In this document: piece after piece, positions 1 through 9,912 of the stretch
How the letters are laid out: every line of letters begins with the position of its first letter
Numbering within the stretch: the stretch's first letter is position 1
From: Heloderma charlesbogerti
Lineage: Eukaryota > Chordata > Lepidosauria > Squamata > Helodermatidae
Direction of reading: 5' to 3'
Assembly: GCA_026122225.1 (NCBI GenBank)
Contig: JANEZZ010002061.1
Coordinates: forward strand, 434,001-498,000
Length of the DNA stretch: 64,000 nt
The notes under the pieces: model-generated
Databases searched by the model: none
The model's input: only the letters and a program-made list of their open reading frames with translations
Told to the model about the DNA's origin: nothing
Position numbers and translations under genes: made by a program

Positions 1-28
1 TTCCAACCCCACTATTCTATGATTATAA
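1..28 (+). repeat. CR1 LINE 3' tail (truncated by the window edge)
   Basis: The first bases, TTCCAACCCCACTATTCTAT followed by GATTATAA, are the standard CR1 3' end with its short ATTCTATGA-type repeat. The same tail recurs at 57490-57518. Confidence 0.75.
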
Positions 29-555
29 CAGCTTTACATATGGTAGGTTGCCAAGAAGGGAGAGTTCCGGTTGTCATATGAAGGCGCCCTAAGACCAGAA
101 TTAAAAAGGAGTCCCATGAAGGCATCCTGCTGTAGCAGCCATACAAACAATTACCCAGAAATGACTAGCCTGGCCTTCTTGAACCTGGCCCCTTTCAGAT
201 GTGTTGGATTACACCCCACATCATCCACTGCCAGTATGTCTAGTGCTGCTTGGGGATAATGGGAATTCTAGTTTACATATCTGAAGAGGGCCATGTTGGG
301 GAAGGCTGTTGTTTTTTAAATGCTAGTCCACCACTTGCAGCCATTTGTTGTTTGTGTTCTTAAAAAAGAAAAAAAATATATCTTTTTGTAACCTTCCCTT
401 CCTGAGTGCTTGGAGATGATGCCTGACCACTCTGGGTGACTGGCTATTTTGAGGTTTTGCACTGCCCACCAATTAGTGAACGGACTACTTGCCTGCCCCT
501 CATATAGGACTGGGCAGATGACTCAACCCATCACCGTCATAGCGAACTGATTAAC
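29..555. other. Unassigned intronic or upstream sequence
   Basis: No exon, RNA gene or repeat family could be recognised. An A/T-rich stretch lies at 361-380. Confidence 0.5.
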
Positions 556-1140
556 AGGGAGTGTGGGCAGTGGTTAGAGTGCTGGACTAAAGAAGAGCCC
601 TGCTGGGTCAGACCAACTGTCCATCTAGTCCAGCATTCTGGTCACACAGTGGCCAGCCAGGTGCCCACGGGAAACCTTCAAGCAGGACATGAGTGCAACA
701 GCACCCTCCCATCCATGTTCCCCAGCAACTGGTGCACATAGGAATACTGCCTCTGATACCAGAGGTGGCATATAGCCACCAGGACTAATAGCCACTAGTA
801 GCCTTCTCCATGAATTTGTCTAAACCACTTTTAAAGCCATCCAAGTTGGCAGCCATCACTACATCTTGTGGAAGTGAATTCCATAGCTTAACTTTGTGCT
901 GTAGTTCGTTGCATATGGCAGGCTCCAGGATAAGGGAGTCTGGAGTAGGATCAGGAAAACCTGAGGCCAAATCCCTACTCAGGCCTGAACCTTACTTCGT
1001 GACCTCGGTCCAGTGACTCTTCCCAGGCTGACCTACTTCACAGGGTTGTTGTGAGGATAAAAGGGGATGGGAGAGCCCTGTGCACAGCCCTGAGGTCCTT
1101 GGAGGAAGCATAGGAGTAAAAATATAATCAGTAAAACAGT
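556..1140 (+). repeat. MIR-like tRNA-SINE split by a CR1 insertion
   Basis: A SINE head with the tRNA-like text GTGGTTAGAGTGCTGGACT (about 565-585) stops abruptly. Its body resumes at about 930 (CCAAATCCCTACTCAGGCC, then ACAGGGTTGTTGTGAGGATA at about 1040). Between them, about 588-915, is a minus-strand CR1 fragment (reverse complement of the GGACTAGATGG...TCTGATCCAGCAGGGCTCTT end). The arrangement dates the SINE as older than the CR1. Confidence 0.7.
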
Positions 1141-2245
1141 TGTGCTGCCCAACACCTAGGCCATGCACCCATTCCTCCTCTGAGCTCTGCAGGCTTAATC
1201 TAGATCGAATGCTAGCCTATTCCCAGCCCCTACGCATGATGAGCAGCGCGTGTGTGCACGCACAAAATAGTAGCCTGCCTTTGCCCTGAGGCAGGCAGTT
1301 GTCTTCCCTGTTTGGGTGAGTGGTATGTTGGTGGTGGGTAACAGGTCTGCCTTCTCTTGTGGGAAGGAGGAGGCTGCAGCTGAGATAATGGAAAGTGAAT
1401 TTGCCTGACTATGCACCATTATCACATGCTCCTCCTAATTCCATCTACACAGATCTTGCTGCCAGGGCTGGAGAGGAATTGGGGGCAGACGTCTGCTGGC
1501 CAGCCCTCCCCTCCTCCCCCACACCCCTCGATGCAGCAGGGAAGGGTGCCCTGGATTGGCTGTCTCTCTCCAAAATGGGCTGCCTTTCCTTTTTTAGATG
1601 TTAGTCGAGCTGTGAATTCCTTGGTTTTGGCAGCCTGTCAGGTCAGGAGCCCGGAGAAGCACATGGGAGTGCTGGACTCGCCAATCTGCAACGGGGTGGG
1701 CGAGAGCACCGACAACACGAGGACGTTTAACCCTGTCCTGGAAGGTGCCAGGATGCGGACCGGCAGGGAGGGACTGAGGGTCCGAGAAGCTGAACACCTC
1801 GGTCTCAAGGGGCACTTGGCACTCCAGTAAAATAGCCTTTAAAAGTTGTGACTTCTGTACGTATTAAACATCAGTTTCCCGGCATTCTGTCACATTCTAG
1901 TGTGACCAAGAAGCCAAACCAGGATGGGGCTGTGCAGAAGAAACAGCCTTGACCCTCAGTGGTGGGAGGCTCCCCGCCCCCCCCCCCCGAGCGGAATTAG
2001 TTCCCCACTGAAATGGTGTCCAGGACTCCTTTATCTTCTCACATGTAAGTGGGTGGTTGCTATTTACCCAGATGAGCAACAGTAAGATGCTTTTTTGGGG
2101 ATGCTGCTGTGGTGATGGGAAATCTGCCCTGAAACCACAATGGTAGGTGATCAAGCCCTCAGTGGGTGGGATCCCATAGAGCAGGTGGTTGTGTCTTTGG
2201 ATGCGAAGGACACGCAGATGCAATGCACCCCCCCTCCCCCAGCCC
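1141..2245. other. No gene seen; low-complexity C tract
   Basis: Apart from a C homopolymer at about 1976-1988 nothing recognisable was found. Short reading frames here show no codon bias or splice context. Confidence 0.5.
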
Positions 2246-2247
2246 TT

Positions 2248-2482
2248 GCATTTTTATGTATTTATTTATTACATTTATATCCTGCCATTCCTTCAAGGAG
2301 CCCAAGGTAGCATATGTGATCCTCCATTTCATCCTCACAACAACCTTATGAGGTAGGTTAGGCTGAAAGTTGATGACTGGCCCAAAGTCGCCTAGTGAGC
2401 TTCATGACCGAGTGGGGACTAGTACCCAGACCTCCCAAGTCCCAGTCTAACACCCTGACCACTAAACCACGCTGGTTCTCAT
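2248..2482 (-). repeat. MIR-like tRNA-derived SINE, minus strand
   Basis: On the reverse strand the copy starts with the tRNA-like head GAACCAGCGTGGTTTAGTGG (about 2459-2478), passes the conserved GGTTGTTGTGAGG-type core and ends in an ATTTATT-rich tail (about 2258-2275). Similar copies are at 25255-25510 (minus) and 33212-33427 (plus). Confidence 0.8.
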
Positions 2483-2774
2483 TATAGAAGCCCTCGAAAC
2501 ACACTCCACTTATAGGGGTGGGCATTTTGCTTGTGTACAGTGATAAGAGACTGTGCCTTTGCAATTAGCTTATGTCCGTTCAAGGTGTTGCAGTGCCCAG
2601 AAAGACATTATCTACTACCTGCATATAGTGAAAGCATCTGAGTTGGGTTCCTAAAAAGAACTGCTAGATGAATCTGATTTTGCAACATTTAGGCAAACTT
2701 TCTTTGCTGTTTCAAGTTTTCACTCATGCAAGCTCACACTCTTGAATAAAAATGCTTGTAGTCTTTAACATTGG

Positions 2775-3030
2775 CATAGCTACTCCCATCTCTCATGGGC
2801 TGTTGTTGAAGCATGGGTTGTCATTATGTGCAAACTCTGCACTATGGTTTAACTATGGGTTGTTAACAGTGAAGAACACAGGAAGAGAACCTGTGGTTTG
2901 TTGTTGGGTTGTGAACTCTGGGTTGCTCATGGCTAACAACACATTGTTAAACCATAGTGCAGGGTCTGCATGTAACGGCATCCCATACTCAACTCATATT
3001 CTGGGTTGTCGTCACGTGCGAATCAGGTAA
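2775..3030. repeat. Foldback (TGGGTT/AACCCA) MITE-like element
   Basis: Alternating GGTTTAACTATGGGTTGTTA and its reverse-complement blocks form an imperfect hairpin around about 2890. Ends resemble TTATGTGCAAAC...GTTGTCGTCACGTGCGAA. Relatives occur at 5651-5983, 45136-45400 and 53300-53675. Confidence 0.65.
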
Positions 3031-3099
3031 ATTTCTTGCATTCTCTTTCTAGAGTTTGTGTATTAAGCTGTAAGAATACAGTGGTGTGGCTATCTCTGT

Positions 3100-3260
3100 T
3101 TTTCAGTTATTTATTTCATTCCATTTATATCCCACCCTTCCTGCAAGGAGCTCAGGGCTGTGCTCATGGTTTTGCCCCCCCTCCCATTTTATCATTACAC
3201 CAGCTCTGTAAGGTAGGTCAGAACAAGAGTGAGCCAGGGGCACCCAGTTTGTCTTATGTC
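3100..3260 (-). repeat. 3' part of a MIR-like SINE, minus strand
   Basis: The text TTTATTTCATTCCATTTATA, then CCCACCCTTCCTGCAAGGAGC, then TGTAAGGTAGGTCAG is the tail and core of the same SINE family as 2248-2482, without the tRNA head. Confidence 0.6.
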
Positions 3261-3494
3261 TGACTTGAGCTCTCTTTATTCCTGCCTTATCTTGTAAAAA
3301 CAATCCCCAAGATGACTAACAACAGATCAGTTAAAATAAAAAGTGACCATCCATCAAAACAAAAGAAAAAAGTCAACAAGGAAAAAAAATCAAAAATCTT
3401 AACAGCACAATTAAAAAATATCCATAGCAATTAGTCAAAGCAGAGAACCAAATGTATTGCTATAAGAGTGGCTGGATGACCAGTCAGATGGGCG

Positions 3495-3595
3495 ATTAAT
3501 AAATTTAATAAATAAATAAATAAGCCACCTTGGGAGGGCTTCTGCCCTGAAAGGCAGCCCAGAAATATTTTAAATAAATAAAATTACAGAAGACA
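3495..3595 (+). repeat. LINE-type 3' end with an AATAAATAAATA tail
   Basis: AAATAAATAAATAAGCCACC and CCCAGAAATATTTTAAATAA resemble the A-rich 3' ends of L2/CR1-clade LINEs. The body is too short to classify. Confidence 0.4.
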
Positions 3596-3636
3596 AACCA
3601 GGAATAATAATTTTTAAAACACTACGATCAGCTTCG

Positions 3637-3768
3637 CCCATCCTTCTCCAGCAAGTGCCCTCCAGATGTTTTGGACCTAAACTCCCATCAGCTCCAGCCT
3701 TCGTGGACAATGTTCAGGAATCCCGGAGCTGTAGTCCAGAACATCTGGTTGGAGAATGTTGCTCTAGC
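3637..3768. repeat. Palindromic MITE-like element (CCAGATGT...ACATCTGG family)
   Basis: Left arm CCTCCAGATGTTTTGGACC with ACTCCCATCAGCTCCAGCC; the right arm is its reverse complement, ending GTAGTCCAGAACATCTGG. Members of this family of about 120-150 bp occur at 7712-7913, 9255-9380, 9443-9560, 9795-9912, 29050-29170, 40045-40185, 47060-47190 and 48758-48900. Confidence 0.75.
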
Positions 3769-4028
3769 CCAACAGCTCTTTGGAAGAACCAGTATTTGGC
3801 CTGGTGCCTGAAACCACACTGTGTCTGAGCCTGGCAGGCCTCCCAGAGGAGGGCATTCCACAGTGGTGGTGCCACCACTGAAAAGGCTGTGCTTCTGGTG
3901 GCTATTTAGTAGTTTATACGGCACCATCCATGTGAATGGTGCTTTATAGGGTACAAGGAGGGAGGAAAGTGGAGGCAGGAGTAAACCAGGAAGCAACATG
4001 CGGTTGTTTCTGTTGCACATACTATAGC

Positions 4029-4318
4029 AAGGGTGTTGGATCTCTTTCATCTTGAAGCCAAATTCAGTTCTGTAGATGCTCTTGGGGGCTGAGTTCCAGT
4101 GGTGGGTGGGGACAAAATGCCAAAAATGCTCGCATATTTAGCTTAAAGCTCTTACTGCCAGTAGCTAAACCCTAAGAGAAGCATTTCAACCTTTCAGAAT
4201 GAGGAAATAACCCATGCAAAAGCCATGAAACCACCAAAAGATTGGTGGCTGGGGGACGGGGGCATTACACTTTGGAGAACCCCAGAGGGCCCTGAGGATC
4301 AAAACTCCTGTGCTATAG
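4029..4318 (+). repeat. Dispersed repeat family X (copy 1)
   Basis: Shares long blocks with 6105-6402 (plus) and with 14028-14341 and 35536-35845 (both minus): TTCCAGTGGTGGGTGG, TTTAGCTTAAAGCTCTTA, GCATTTCAACCTTTCAGAAT. I do not recognise the family; a non-autonomous DNA transposon is plausible. Confidence 0.6.
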
Positions 4319-5100
4319 GCTGAGTTATAGCAGGACAAAGGAACCAAGGTGTTGTACCAAAGTCTTCATGGAAAAGATGGATCTTCTGGAGGAATCTGAA
4401 GGAAGTAAGGGAAGGGGCTTCACACAGGTGTTCTGGGAGGCTGTTCCAAGCATACAGGACAGCAAAGGAGAATGGCAAAGCCTTTTGAGGGAGCAGGAGA
4501 CCTTTGGACGATGGAACTGGGGAAGTAAAGCTCATGGGCAGGGATGTATAAGGATGTAAGAACGGAAAGATAAGAGGGGGCAAAGCTGTGGATGGCTTTG
4601 AAGGTAAGGCCAAGGAGTTTGTGCCGGATCTCGGCTCAGACAGGTGGGCAGCATCAGGGTTTAAATAGTGGTATCATGCGATCTGAGCAATAAGAGGGGT
4701 GAATGAGTTTGGCAGCAGAGTGCTGAGTAAACGTGAGGGAACCAAGGTGAGATAATGGAAGACCAGAGGAGAGAAGACTGCAGTAGTCTAGCGGAGAGAG
4801 GGCCAAATTGCTCTGCAGTGTTGTAAAGGGAGAAGCCCCACGATTATGAATGCGAATATGAGGAATGCGGGGGGGGGGGGCAAAGATAAAGCCAAAGCAA
4901 CATGCCTTGTTCAGCGGGGTGGATAGGAACATTATCAGTGGATAAGGAAAATGCACAGGAGTGCCTGGGGATCTGGTTTGAGCTTTGGGTGTCTGCTCTG
5001 GTTTGAGCATCCTAGGCATATAACAAGATTGGGTGCTGCCATGTTCTCGCATGTCCAGGTCTGGCGATAATCTTGGGGTCGCTATCCTTTTTACTGCCTT
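4319..5100. repeat. Probable old LINE-derived sequence, unclassified
   Basis: Text such as GGATGGCTTTGAAGGTAAGG and AGTGGTATCATGCGATCTGA resembles decayed LINE/L3-type 3' regions seen in many amniotes. No reading frame survives. The family assignment is a guess. Confidence 0.35.
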
Positions 5101-5650
5101 GTAGTTGATTGTACATATTTACACTGATTCGTCACTTGCCAAACCAGTCTCTTATTTGCCAGTAGATTCCTGTCCTGTGTAGGAGGTAAATCAGAAATCC
5201 CACATCCTTCCTATCAGCAGTCTGAAGATGGCTTCGCACAAATTAAAATGGAGGTGCATTTTTTAGCCCTAGGGACCGTTTCTCCTCCATTCTTGGCATT
5301 GAATGATTTGTATGGCTGGAGTGGCCGTGAGACTCACAAGGATGTTGATTATGGCCTTTCTGATTTTCCCTACTACATTTCTGGCACCGTGTGTACTCTG
5401 AAAGTGTTCTGCTTTGGGCAGCAGCCATTTCTAGTAGCAAGTGCTTTGCAAGCAAAGGAAGTCCACTTTCTTTTTCTTGAAAATATTTTATTTTGCATTT
5501 GAAGACTTTTTGATGCACAATTGTTCACTTGCTCCTTGAACTTACACACACTTTCTTGGAAAAGTTGTTTTCAGTGCCTTTTAATGATGACAATGGTGGT
5601 GATGATGTGTTTTGGGAGACACCTGGGCTTAATTAATAAAGAGAGAAAAG

Positions 5651-5983
5651 CTGAGTTCACACAACACGCTAACCCACACTCAGTGGTTGAGTGTGGGTTG
5701 TTGAACCGTGGGTTGCTTGTTGAACCATGGGTTAGCCTGTTGTCCAAACCCAGGACATTTTCCCCAGGGTGGCTTGTTAACCATGCAATGTGGCTTGTTA
5801 ACCACCTTGAACAACCCAACAACAAACTATGGGTTCTCAAGGTGGCTTGTTCAAGCCAGACTGCATGGTTAACAAGCTGCCCTGCGGAAAATATCCTGGG
5901 TTTGGACAACACGCTAACCCATGGTTCAGCAAACAACCCACATTCAACTATTGAGTGTGGGTTACTGTGTTGTGTGAACCCAG
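5651..5983. repeat. Foldback MITE with 17-bp terminal inverted repeats
   Basis: Left end CTGAGTTCACACAACAC (5651-5667) and right end GTGTTGTGTGAACCCAG (5967-5983) are inverted repeats with one mismatch. The interior is a long imperfect palindrome of TGGGTT/AACCCA blocks (for example ACCATGGGTTAGC and GCTAACCCATGGT). No transposase frame is present. It is the best-defined member of its family in the window. Confidence 0.75.
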
Positions 5984-6104
5984 CCAGAGAGAGAGATCGG
6001 GGTCAAGCTGAGAAGGGTGTCCATCTGTAAATTCTGGCATGACCAAAAGCAAAAGCATCACTGAAGATGTGCGTTTGGGGGATGGATTTTGGTGCCAGCC
6101 TCTG

Positions 6105-6402
6105 GGACAGGGGAGTCAAACCTGTTACAGCTTGAGGACCAAATTCCATTTCAGAGAAGTTCTCAGGGGCAGCATTCCAGTGGTGGGTGGGCCTCAAAAT
6201 ATCAGCATATTTTAGCTTTAAGCTCTTATAGCCAGAGGCATTTCAGCCTTTTGGAATGGGGAAAATGGCACAAATGCTGGGGAACCCCAAACCATCAGTG
6301 GTTGAGGAAAAGGAGGTGAGGCTGTCTGGGAATCCCAGTGGGGGCTGGAGTGAGACTGAAGGAGGGCCGGATTTGGCCCCCAGCCCAGGGTTCTACACCC
6401 CT
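6105..6402 (+). repeat. Dispersed repeat family X (copy 2)
   Basis: Contains GCATTCCAGTGGTGGGTGGG, TTTTAGCTTTAAGCTCTTAT and GCATTTCAGCCTTTTGGAAT, as in 4029-4318, and ends GGTTCTACACCCCTAG. Confidence 0.6.
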
Positions 6403-7110
6403 AGTCTAGGACAAAATGGAAGCCCCTGATGACATTTCTGAACATTGGTGCCACTAGGTAAGCTTGTATGGGAAACGGAAGGGAGCAGCAGTGGGCAGGA
6501 ATCAAAAGTGGGTTGGCCTCAACTTACAATGGGCTTCTGTGTGTGTTCTGAGCTTGGGGAGTTTGCTCCAAACCCTCCAGATCTGAAGTTCAGCAGCATC
6601 AGTATCTGAAATCATAGCAAGAACAGAGCTTTGCTGTGGGCAGCAGTACTGATACCCTAGGTAAAGGCAACCAGGATCTCTTCGAGGCTGCCCTTCCTGT
6701 TCTGTTTGGGGCATGCAGCTAGTTGCTGGGCAATGTTGCTGCTAGGATTTAACTGAAGTCTAAATCGCAAAGACCCCAGTCTACTCATCAGGCAGTGATC
6801 CTCTACTACTGGGCCAACAAGGTCATGGTTTGGAGGAAGGAGTGGCAGGCTGCTCAAGCCAGGATACAAACAGTGCAGACCAGAATCCTCCTGGTTCTGG
6901 AAATCAGGTGAACCCAGGAAGCCAATCCCATGTCACTGCTTGCTATTTCGCTCCAAAATGTGCTGCACTCCCTCCGTGTGGTGAACTTGTCCCTGAAGGG
7001 AAGCCGTAACACGCTGCCCCTCCGCTTCTGCAGACAGTTCTCTTCCCTGCCTACTTGTTCCGTCTTCTCTTGGCATCTGCCACCTCTCCAGCCGTTGGGG
7101 GTTTGACCTT
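6403..7110. other. No gene or repeat recognised
   Basis: No SRF-like exon, splice-bounded open frame or clear repeat was found here. Confidence 0.45.
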
Positions 7111-7111
7111 A

Positions 7112-7260
7112 TTTACTTACTTACTTACCTGTTTACTTACTTACTTACTTACAGTATTTATATACCGCTCCACATCAGAAGATTTCGGAGCAGTGAACAA
7201 CACAGTAAAAGAATAAAACAGCAAGCTAAAAAAGTTAAAACATCTTTTAAAAGACAAACC
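7112..7260 (-). repeat. (TTAC)n microsatellite and LINE/SINE 3' end, minus strand
   Basis: A TTAC/TTAT tetranucleotide run at 7112-7153 directly joins TATTTATATACCGCTCCACA, the usual 3' end of an L2-clade element read in reverse. Confidence 0.55.
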
Positions 7261-7711
7261 CCAATAAAGTGGCATTTAAATAAAGTGGACCTTACCAGCA
7301 CTTGGGCCTGGTTGCTTGAAATTACTTTTCTTGATCTCTGCTGCAGAGGCCTTACACCTTCATAATAAACTGTTTCACAGGCTACTTGGGTTTCTAGTTG
7401 GACCACAGTGGCGTGAACTATCAGAAACAGTGGACCATGGAGGTGTGACTGGTGTGAGCGCTGCAGTTGCTTCGGTGTCAGCTCAGACCCGTTTGGTTTA
7501 CCCAGGCATTTGAATGGGTCGATGTTTGCCTGTTCTGTTGTCGTTGCTGCCCTCTTTGTTTTGATTCTGAAGATGTACTCTGGGTGTGTTGTTTTCATTG
7601 CGTTCTGCATAGTTACATGTGTACACCGCCATCGTGTCTGCGAGGATGAAGGGCAGGTTAGTGATGTTTTAATAAAATAAATAAATGGATCGTCTTGGTA
7701 CTCTTGGTTTA

Positions 7712-7913
7712 GGACAGGGGTGGGGACCCTGTGGCCCTCTAGATGTTGTTGAACTCCAACTCCAGTCACCCCCAACCATTGCTGGCTGGGGGTGATGGGA
7801 GTTGGAGTCCAGTGGAATCTGTTGTACTCCCAACTACCATCAGCCCCAGCCAGCAATGCTTGGGGTGATGGGAGTTGGAGTTCAACAGCATCTGGAGGGC
7901 CACACCCTGGTTT
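7712..7913. repeat. Compound palindromic MITE-like element
   Basis: Two overlapping hairpin units with GATGGGAGTTGGAGT and its complement ACTCCAACTCCAGT, ending CATCTGGAGGGCCACACCC. It lies about 140 nt upstream of SRF exon 3. Confidence 0.7.
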
Positions 7914-8053
7914 AGGAGCACTTGACCCTCCCTGTATTCCCCCCTGAATTTTGAATGCTGCAGGATGGAGAGAAGGGAGAGGCTGTGTTTTGGCTCTGTG
8001 GAGTGGGCCTGATTCTTGGCGTGGCGCTCTTCTCATCTGCCCTTCTTTTGCAG

Positions 8054-8315
8054 GACTCACTGAAGCCTGCGTTTACAGTCACCAACCTGCCCGGGACGAC
8101 GTCGACCATCCAGACTGCGCCCACCACCTCCACCTCCATGCAGGTCAGCAGTGGCCCCTCGTTCCCCATCACCAACTACCTAGCGCCTGTCTCTGCCAGT
8201 GTCAGCCCCAACACGGTCACCAGTGCCAACGGGACAGTGCTGAAAACCACTGGAACCAGTGCGGTGGCCTCCGGAGGGCTAATGCAGATCCCCACCGGCT
8301 TCACCCTCATGTCAG
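8054..8315 (+). CDS. SRF: SRF exon 3 (start of the Ser/Thr-rich transactivation region)
   Basis: The reading frame starts at the first base (GAC, Asp) after a pyrimidine tract and CAG, and ends with one extra base (phase 1) before GTCAGT. It encodes 87 residues plus one base, starting DSLKPAFTVTNLPGTT and ending IPTGFTLMS. This matches the mammalian SRF segment between the post-MADS linker and the GGAVAQQ exon. It is rich in Ser, Thr, Pro and Val, as expected for the start of the activation domain. The reading frame remains open upstream into the intron, but that upstream sequence has no SRF similarity. The true start of translation lies in an exon upstream of the window. Confidence 0.96.
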
Positions 8316-8430
8316 GTCAGTTTCCCCCTCTTGCCGACCGAGGCATTTCCACGTTTTGCCATGGCCGTGCCAGGTCTCGGCCCTCCTCCCCTCCCTTTTT
8401 CGTGAGCGGCTGGGGCCGGAATGCTGAAGC

Positions 8431-8636
8431 TGCCTTCTCTTGAATGCGATTGGTTCAGGAGGGAGTGTGTCTAGAGGGCAGGATCTGCCTTCTCTTGAAC
8501 ATGATTGGTTCAGAAAGGAGCGTGTCTAGAGGACAAGATCTGCCTTCTCTTGAACGTGATTGGTTGAGAAAGGAACATGGCTGGAGGGCAGGATCTGCCT
8601 TCTCTTGAACGCGATTGGTTCAGAAGGAAGCGTAGC
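8431..8636 (+). repeat. 55-bp minisatellite, 3.7 copies, each unit with GATTGGTT
   Basis: Units begin TGCCTTCTCTTGAA at 8431, 8486, 8541 and 8596, an exact 55-bp period. Each unit carries GATTGGTT (CCAAT box on the reverse strand; ATTGG at 8449, 8504, 8559 and 8614) followed by a GTGTCTAGAGG-type segment. The array lies in the short intron between SRF exon 3 and the candidate extra exon. Confidence 0.9.
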
Positions 8637-8978
8637 TTGTGGGGTAATTGAGCAGCGAGTTCCAGAGAAGCAGGACGTTCCTGGGAAGCTGCCCTGTTGC
8701 TGTCCCTGCTGTTGCCCGCCCCGTGGCTTCTGTCGGGAAGAGGGGAACTTCCCAGACCTCTGCTGTGGCCGTTCCCTGGCTGTGAGAATTGTAGGGTTTG
8801 GAGCTGGGACGTGGAGCTGGGGCACATAACCTTTCCTCCTCTTCCTCCCATAAACATCTGGTGGTCCAGGACTGGGAGGAACTGTGTCTGCAGCTAGGGG
8901 AGGGTGGTGGTGGCTGAAGGAGGTTTTTAAACAGCGCTGGCCCTGATGAAAGCCTTTTTTTCTCCCTCCTTCCGGCAG

Positions 8979-9161
8979 GTGCTCCACTCCCTCCCGGGAC
9001 CCCTACCATCCCTCTCACTCAGTTACAGCCGCACTCGCTGGCCCTCCCTGGGCAGCAGGGCCAGGCGGCGGGCGCAGGGACACCGGGACAGCTGCAGCAG
9101 GCCCAGCAGGCAGTCTTCCGATTCCCAGGCACGGCCGGCGGGCAGATTGTGTCCCTGACAG
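8979..9161 (+). CDS. SRF: Candidate extra SRF exon, 61 codons, Q/P/G-rich, between mammalian exons 3 and 4
   Basis: Seen directly: a pyrimidine-rich tract ends in CCGGCAG just before 8979, and the segment ends ACAG before GTCAGC at 9162. It is 183 nt (61 x 3). When entered in phase 1 from exon 3 it has no stop and leaves in phase 1, as exon 4 needs. The encoded residues begin GAPLPPGTPTIPLTQLQPHS, continue with Gln/Gly/Ala-rich sequence (PGQLQQAQQA) and end VFRFPGTAGGQIVSLT. This is the composition of a glutamine/proline-rich activation domain. No similar segment is present in human SRF, where the equivalent exons join directly at FTLMP-GGAVAQQ. Because the exon is symmetric, inclusion or skipping both keep the frame. 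I infer a cassette or constitutive exon of non-mammalian SRF. It could already be known in other reptile, amphibian or fish SRF models, or it could be a chance open segment, though correct splice sites, phase and composition together make chance unlikely. Confidence 0.75.
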
Positions 9162-9254
9162 GTCAGCAGCACTCACGGCTCCGCTTGCTCGCAGGTGGGA
9201 GGGTGGTGGGGAGCACGCTCTCAGAGCAGCTGGTTGCCCTGCCTTGTGCCACTC

Positions 9255-9380
9255 GTAGGCAAGAGTGGGGAATGGGTGGCCTTCTAGGTGTTGCTGGACT
9301 GCAGCTCCCATCAGCCCTAGCCAGCATAGACAGTGGTGTGAGATGATGGGAGTTGTAGTCCAGCAAGATTTGGAGCAGGG
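9255..9380. repeat. Palindromic MITE-like element
   Basis: Arms around CTGCAGCTCCCATCAGCC and GATGGGAGTTGTAGTCCAGC; same family as 3637-3768. Located just after the candidate extra exon of SRF. Confidence 0.7.
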
Positions 9381-9442
9381 ATAGAGAGCAGGGCAAAGTG
9401 TGCCATTGGGTCCAGATGGAAGCGTGGTGCTCCCCTGACGCA

Positions 9443-9560
9443 GCCTTCCCCAACCTGGTGTCCTCCAGATGCTTTGGACTTCAACTCCCATCAGCCCCCA
9501 GCCAGCCTGGCCAGGAGTTGTAGCATGAAACATCTGGAGGGCCCCAGCTTGGGGAAGGCT
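9443..9560. repeat. Palindromic MITE-like element
   Basis: GCCTTCCCCAACCTGGTG and CCTCCAGATGCTTTGGACTT at the left, CATCTGGAGGGCCCCAGCTT and GGGGAAGGC at the right; a near-complete family member with both tips. Confidence 0.75.
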
Positions 9561-9794
9561 GCTCTTAGGCGTAGTGTAAGGGAGGAAGGGACATGGCAGG
9601 TGTGAGGTTTTATTGGAGTTGGTTTACAATCAAAATGTGAAGGGCAACATATTTTAGGAAGGATGGAGGCAGCTGCGAGCAACATCTGGATTTTATGTTC
9701 TCAGAAGTGGGAGGTTTGTTGCATGTTTCTCTAGCCCCAGTTGCTGTCGTGGGTGCAACCTGAGAGCTGCATAGCTCGTACTACAGCCACATCC

Positions 9795-9912
9795 AGAGGT
9801 GCCCTCCAGATGTTTAGGACCACAACTCTCATACTTCCTGACCACTGGCCATGCTGGTTGGGGCTGATGGGAGTTGTAGTCCAAAACATCTGGACGGCAC
9901 CAGGTTGCCTAC
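9795..9912. repeat. Palindromic MITE-like element
   Basis: GGTGCCCTCCAGATGTTTAG at the left, TTGTAGTCCAAAACATCTGG and GGCACC at the right. Confidence 0.7.

Noticed and set aside
1395..1830. Open frames of 69-139 codons as a possible upstream SRF exon
   Set aside because: No similarity to SRF exon 2 (linker after the MADS box) or to the MADS box, and no phase-compatible splice pair.
7158..8060. 300-codon open frame on the minus strand
   Set aside because: It runs antisense through the L2 end, a MITE and the edge of SRF exon 3; it has no family similarity and no splice logic. Chance frame.
8431..8636. CRISPR-like array (regular repeats)
   Set aside because: Direct tandem 55-bp units without unique spacers, in a vertebrate intron; it is a minisatellite.
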